DNA from: COMBO-56-21 sp038852315
GTDB taxonomy: Archaea; Thermoplasmatota; Thermoplasmata; UBA10834
DNA length: 64,000 nucleotides
NCBI GenBank assembly: GCA_038852315.1
Contig: JAWCKF010000005.1
Location: forward strand, 38,789 to 102,788
Direction of reading: 5' to 3'
Shown here: positions 61,541-64,000 of the stretch, in pieces
Layout: each line of letters starts with the position of its first letter
Numbering within the stretch: the first letter of the stretch is position 1
Program-made: the position numbers and the translations under genes
Notes under the pieces: generated by a model
Told to the model about the DNA's origin: nothing
What the model saw: only the letters and a program-made list of their open reading frames with translations
Databases searched by the model: none

Positions 61541-61550
61541 AGTATTTAAT
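61541..61550 (+). promoter_or_regulatory. TATA box of tRNA-Ile
   Basis: AGTATTTAAT is centred about 36 bases before the tRNA 5' end. Confidence 0.55.
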
Positions 61551-61581
61551 CTCGACCACATCATTGCGCAGGAGCCTTCAC

Positions 61582-61656
61582 GGGCCCATAGCTTAGCTTG
61601 GTTGGAGCACCCGGCTGATAACCGGGAGGTCACCGGTTCGAATCCGGTTGGGCCCA
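61582..61656 (+). tRNA. tRNA-Ile (anticodon GAT)
   Basis: Acceptor arms GGGCCCA and TGGGCCC with discriminator A. The anticodon stem CCCGG/CCGGG encloses loop CTGATAA (anticodon GAT), and the T arm is ACCGG-TTCGAAT-CCGGT. Class I cloverleaf, no intron, CCA not encoded; a T-rich run follows at once, likely ending transcription. A tyrosine integrase gene begins its 3' end 35 bases downstream, so the tRNA 3' half is the probable attachment site of the adjacent element. Confidence 0.97.
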
Positions 61657-61690
61657 TTTTTCTCTCTCTGGCCATTTTCTATGGAGGCCC

Positions 61691-62869
61691 TCATAGAATT
61701 TTGACGGTAGGCGCTTCCCATGCCTGCCGTACTAGGGAGAACGCGGTGTCGCTTCGGATCCTCGCGTAGTACAGTTCTGTGGTCCTTGTGCTCGTGTGTC
61801 TCATGCACTTAGAGACGGCCTCAATCGGAGCGCCCAGGTCCTTCGCCTTCTGCGCGAATGTCGGCCTAAGGTCCTTCCATTTGAAGCGTATTCCGCTTGC
61901 CTGCTCGATTTGGAATTTCAAGCGCCTCCATGCGCTCTCGTTCCAGTAGCCGACATGGCCCTTCTTTGTGATGTACGGAAACAGGGGTTCGACCTCTCTG
62001 GCGTCGAGGCCGGTCTTCTCGAGGGCTTCCGTCCTGCGCTTGAGGTACTTGCGAATGCACTCCTCGGCGCAGGCCATTATTGGGGCCTTTTCCTCGCTGT
62101 TTGCCCATCGACGCTTGCCCTTCGGATTGCTGACGACTATTTCCAGTCTCGACAGGTCCAGGTCCTTCAACCTGGCCGTCCTCAGCTCCGACGGCCTCAT
62201 GCCCGTATGAAGATACAGAGTTAGCGCGGCCTTTCCGACCGCATCCCACCATTCGTCTTCGAGCTCCCACAATCCGGCCATTAGTTGGTCCAGGTTTTCG
62301 CCCGGTACTATCTGAATGGACTTCGGAGTGGCGATTGGGAGTAGTCCGCGCTTCGTTACCTTCACTCTCTCGACGGCATTGTTTCCGACATACTGCAGCA
62401 CCTCGCCCAAGAACCTGAGATACTTGGACGCAGTCGATGCGTCCAATCGGTGCTTGCACCAGATGATGAACTCGCATACATCCTTCTCGGTCATTTTCTG
62501 CGGGTTCATTGTTGATATCTTCTTGTCCTTGAGCAAGCTCATGAGCGCCTTCTGTATCCTTCTGAACTTGCGCTCTCTCTCGGCCTGAGTCGAGGCAGCA
62601 TAGAACCCCGCCGTATCCCGAAGCAATCTGTTTGCTGCGGTCATGAAGGGGTATCGGCCCATGAGTATCGGCCATCTCTTGCCAACAGAGCTGTCAACGC
62701 GACCTTGGGAAGCTTGTTTACTAGAGTCGTGTCGACACGCTCCCGAGGCGAGTTGTTGCGGCTTAGAGCCACATATCCTCGCCTCGGCTCCCGAATCGGC
62801 TTCCTGGGACGTAAAGATATCGGGCATTTCTTTGGCTAGGGGAGGGCTAGGGCTTCCCCTTCGGGCCAA
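61691..62869 (-). CDS. Tyrosine recombinase (phage-type integrase)
   Basis: The C-terminal catalytic domain has Arg225 in HTGMRPSELR, a lysine in SNPKGKRRW (Lys250-252), the second box KWKDLRPTFAQ, His358 in KCMRHTSTRTTELYYARI and Tyr367. The second box is normally HxxR; here it is KxxR, Lys332 replacing His. A core-binding SAM-like domain lies around residues 85-170. About 75 N-terminal residues are polar and of low complexity. The TTG start is preceded by GGAGGGGGTGA, and overlaps the serine recombinase end by 23 bases. It lies with its 3' end towards tRNA-Ile and probably catalyses element integration. Confidence 0.9.
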   Translation of the reverse strand: MARRGSPSPPLAKEMPDIFTSQEADSGAEARICGSKPQQLASGACRHDSSKQASQGRVDSSVGKRWPILMGRYPFMTAANRLLRDTAGFYAASTQAERERKFRRIQKALMSLLKDKKISTMNPQKMTEKDVCEFIIWCKHRLDASTASKYLRFLGEVLQYVGNNAVERVKVTKRGLLPIATPKSIQIVPGENLDQLMAGLWELEDEWWDAVGKAALTLYLHTGMRPSELRTARLKDLDLSRLEIVVSNPKGKRRWANSEEKAPIMACAEECIRKYLKRRTEALEKTGLDAREVEPLFPYITKKGHVGYWNESAWRRLKFQIEQASGIRFKWKDLRPTFAQKAKDLGAPIEAVSKCMRHTSTRTTELYYARIRSDTAFSLVRQAWEAPTVKIL

Positions 62870-63449
62870 TCACCCCCTCCTCTTTTAGACGGTTTACGAC
62901 GGTCTGGTGAGAGCATCCGAGGGCGTCCCCTATCCGCCTATACCCGAGGCCCTGTTTGCGAAGCTCAAGCACTTTGGCGATGTCTAGCTGCACTTTGGGA
63001 CGACCTAGCGCCTTCCCCTGCGCCTTCGCCCTCGCTAGGCCTGCCTTCGTGCGCTCTATTATCAGCGCCCTCTCGAACTCCGCGATCTCTCCCAAGATTC
63101 CGAAAAGGAGCTTCCCAGTCGGGGTATTCGTTGAGAAAGCCTGGTCCGTGCACTCGAACTTGATGCCCCTGCCCTCGAGGTCGGCGATTATCTGCTTGAG
63201 GTCGAGCGAGGACCTCGCTATCCTGTCGATCTTAGTCGTGAGCACTAGCGAGAACCTGTGGGCACTCGCGTCCCTGAGCATCTGCCTGAGCTGAGGGCGA
63301 TAGGCGTTGGCTCCCGAGGCCATATCGACGTACTCGCCGTAGATCTCCCATCCCCTGTCCTTGGCGTATGCCCGAAGGCGCATGAGCTGGTTCTCGGGGT
63401 TCTGCGAATCATCGGACTTCGAGACACGGGCGTACAGAGCGACCTTCAT
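62847..63449 (-). CDS. Serine recombinase (resolvase/invertase)
   Basis: From the ATG at 63449 it is 200 residues. The N-terminal resolvase domain carries the nucleophile in YARVSKSD (Ser10, with Arg8), NPENQLMRLRAYA, DRIARSSLDL and the long E helix FGILGEIAEFERALIIERTK; the C-terminal helix-turn-helix is RKQGLGYRRIGDALGCSHQT. This size and shape is that of Tn3-type resolvases and invertases. It overlaps the integrase gene by 23 bases, so both classes of recombinase are co-translated. An upstream frame to 63533 is less likely. Confidence 0.93.
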   Translation of the reverse strand: MKVALYARVSKSDDSQNPENQLMRLRAYAKDRGWEIYGEYVDMASGANAYRPQLRQMLRDASAHRFSLVLTTKIDRIARSSLDLKQIIADLEGRGIKFECTDQAFSTNTPTGKLLFGILGEIAEFERALIIERTKAGLARAKAQGKALGRPKVQLDIAKVLELRKQGLGYRRIGDALGCSHQTVVNRLKEEGVIGPKGKP

Positions 63450-63546
63450 GCTCCCCATCTCCTCCTTTGCCTGTGCCTCCAGGGGCCGTGATGCTGAGGA
63501 TCTCCCCTGATGAATCGCTGACAAACTAAGCACCGCAGGCGCTCCC

Positions 63547-64000
63547 TCATGCTGGCTCCCCCATGAATCTTCTCAAGTCTGACGAGTCTGATTCTTTTCC
63601 ATCCGGCTCTTTTTCGAGAGAGCCAGTAGATGAAAAAGGCTCCAAGTCTGACGCGGAAAAGAGGTACGGAGTGTATTCCCAATCTAGGAGGATCTCGGCT
63701 AGCTCGCACTCTGTCCCCCGGAATTTCATCAGACTTGAGGCAGAAATGCGCTTGATTTGCCGAGCCAGCTCGTCGGCACTCGGAATGCGGAAACTCAGAC
63801 TGCCGAATGTCAGACTCGTCAGACTTCCGTCTGGTCCGTACTTCACTTCGCTGCTGCCATCGGCCATGACGAGCTTCCGATACTCGTGCTCACGGGAGGC
63901 TTCCTTGGGAGATGATGCAACGAGGTTGTGCTTCTCGCACTCCCTGAGATAGCGGTAGGCGGTCTCCGGACTGATTTTGGCATCTGGATGCCTCTCGTTC
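63547..64000 (-). CDS. HTH-domain protein, 5' truncated by the window edge
   Basis: The frame is open from the right edge. The visible N-terminal part reads ISPETAYRYLRECEKHNLVA and SPKEASREHEYRKL, a winged-helix-like DNA-binding region. It continues without a break into an ATG at 63867, which is therefore internal, and on to a beta strand region (SLTSLTFGSLSFRIPSADEL) and an acidic Ser/Asp-rich C-terminus (KESDSSDLRRFM). It is 151 visible codons long. It is upstream of the serine recombinase on the same strand, and probably an element-encoded regulator. Function is otherwise unknown. Confidence 0.6.
   Translation of the reverse strand, partial: NERHPDAKISPETAYRYLRECEKHNLVASSPKEASREHEYRKLVMADGSSEVKYGPDGSLTSLTFGSLSFRIPSADELARQIKRISASSLMKFRGTECELAEILLDWEYTPYLFSASDLEPFSSTGSLEKEPDGKESDSSDLRRFMGEPA

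Larger units (their letters stand above)
61657..64000. mobile_element. Left end of an integrated element at tRNA-Ile
   Basis: Downstream of tRNA-Ile lie, all on the minus strand, a tyrosine integrase, a serine recombinase and an HTH protein running off the window. This arrangement is that of an integrated plasmid, virus or integrative element using a tRNA 3' end as its attachment site. The other end, with a repeated tRNA 3' segment, is not visible, so the size and type are unknown. Confidence 0.65.

Noticed and set aside
61437..61769. 110-codon open frame across tRNA-Ile
   Set aside because: It is read through a tRNA gene and has no coding features.
63446..63709. 87-codon minus-strand frame between the recombinase and the HTH gene
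   Set aside because: Arg-rich out-of-frame shadow overlapping both neighbouring genes.
1..64000. CRISPR array, restriction-modification or other defence island
   Set aside because: No regularly spaced repeats, cas genes, methyltransferase-nuclease pairs or other defence genes were seen in the window.

Overview
The window reads as a GC-rich archaeal chromosome segment, most like a mesophilic euryarchaeon of the Thermoplasmatota or a relative. This assignment is inferred from gene content: TATA-type promoters 25-40 bases upstream of starts (several apparently leaderless), pyruvoyl-dependent arginine decarboxylase and deoxyhypusine synthases, mevalonate-pathway genes, archaeal PheT, KaiC-like ATPases, a CheC/CheD-containing chemotaxis cluster and an RNase P RNA. 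No database search was possible, so the lineage is tentative.

Layout. 0-7.4 kb: end of moeA, two GNAT acetyltransferases, an M55 aminopeptidase, a double-GAF histidine kinase and a MoxR-VWA fusion. 7.4-11.3 kb: a gene-free stretch with a strong orphan TATA box, then arginine decarboxylase with a deoxyhypusine synthase-like gene, a nucleotidyltransferase-fold protein and a metallophosphoesterase. 11.3-19.1 kb: an amino-acid module with two class III PLP enzymes, an APC permease facing a two-HTH regulator, and a CBS protein. 19.2-21.5 kb: a degenerate sensor kinase coupled to a cysteine-rich protein. 21.8-22.1 kb: RNase P RNA, minus strand. 22.2-30.1 kb: a complete chemotaxis set (mcp-cheW-cheY-cheB-cheA-cheC-cheD, with cheR divergent).

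30.1-35.4 kb: branched-chain amino-acid operon ilvB-ilvN-ilvC-FAH-ilvE. 35.5-38.0 kb: a non-pyrrolysine MttB-family methyltransferase with a threonine synthase-like enzyme. 38.2-46.8 kb: tRNA-Leu(GAG), a decarboxylating dehydrogenase, a coiled-coil protein, a second deoxyhypusine synthase, an M24-fold protein with a degenerate metal site, a CBS protein, a long coiled-coil/zinc-ribbon protein and a CDF metal transporter. 46.8-51.6 kb: isoprenoid region, with HMG-CoA reductase, a prenol-kinase-like membrane protein and a thymidylate kinase-like protein on one strand, and mevalonate kinase, a small zinc-ribbon membrane protein and a phosphopantetheine adenylyltransferase/NTPase fusion on the other. 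51.6-55 kb: tandem cysteine-rich proteins, a frameshifted PKD-domain secreted protein, a DMT exporter, a PKD fragment with a sorting-signal-like tail and tRNA-Ser(TGA). 55.1-61.3 kb: pheT, two KaiC-like ATPases (one with an altered P-loop), a C45-family hydrolase and two membrane proteins.

61.6-64.0 kb: tRNA-Ile(GAT) is followed by the start of an integrated element carrying a tyrosine integrase, a serine recombinase and a partial HTH protein that runs off the right edge. moeA is cut by the left edge.

Most of the window is ordinary chromosomal backbone. The most unusual points are the degenerate kinase plus cysteine-rich pair, the Arg-for-Lys KaiC partner, the HMG-CoA reductase/prenol kinase/nucleotide-kinase-like operon, the palindromes between the permease and its likely regulator, and an element carrying both recombinase classes.
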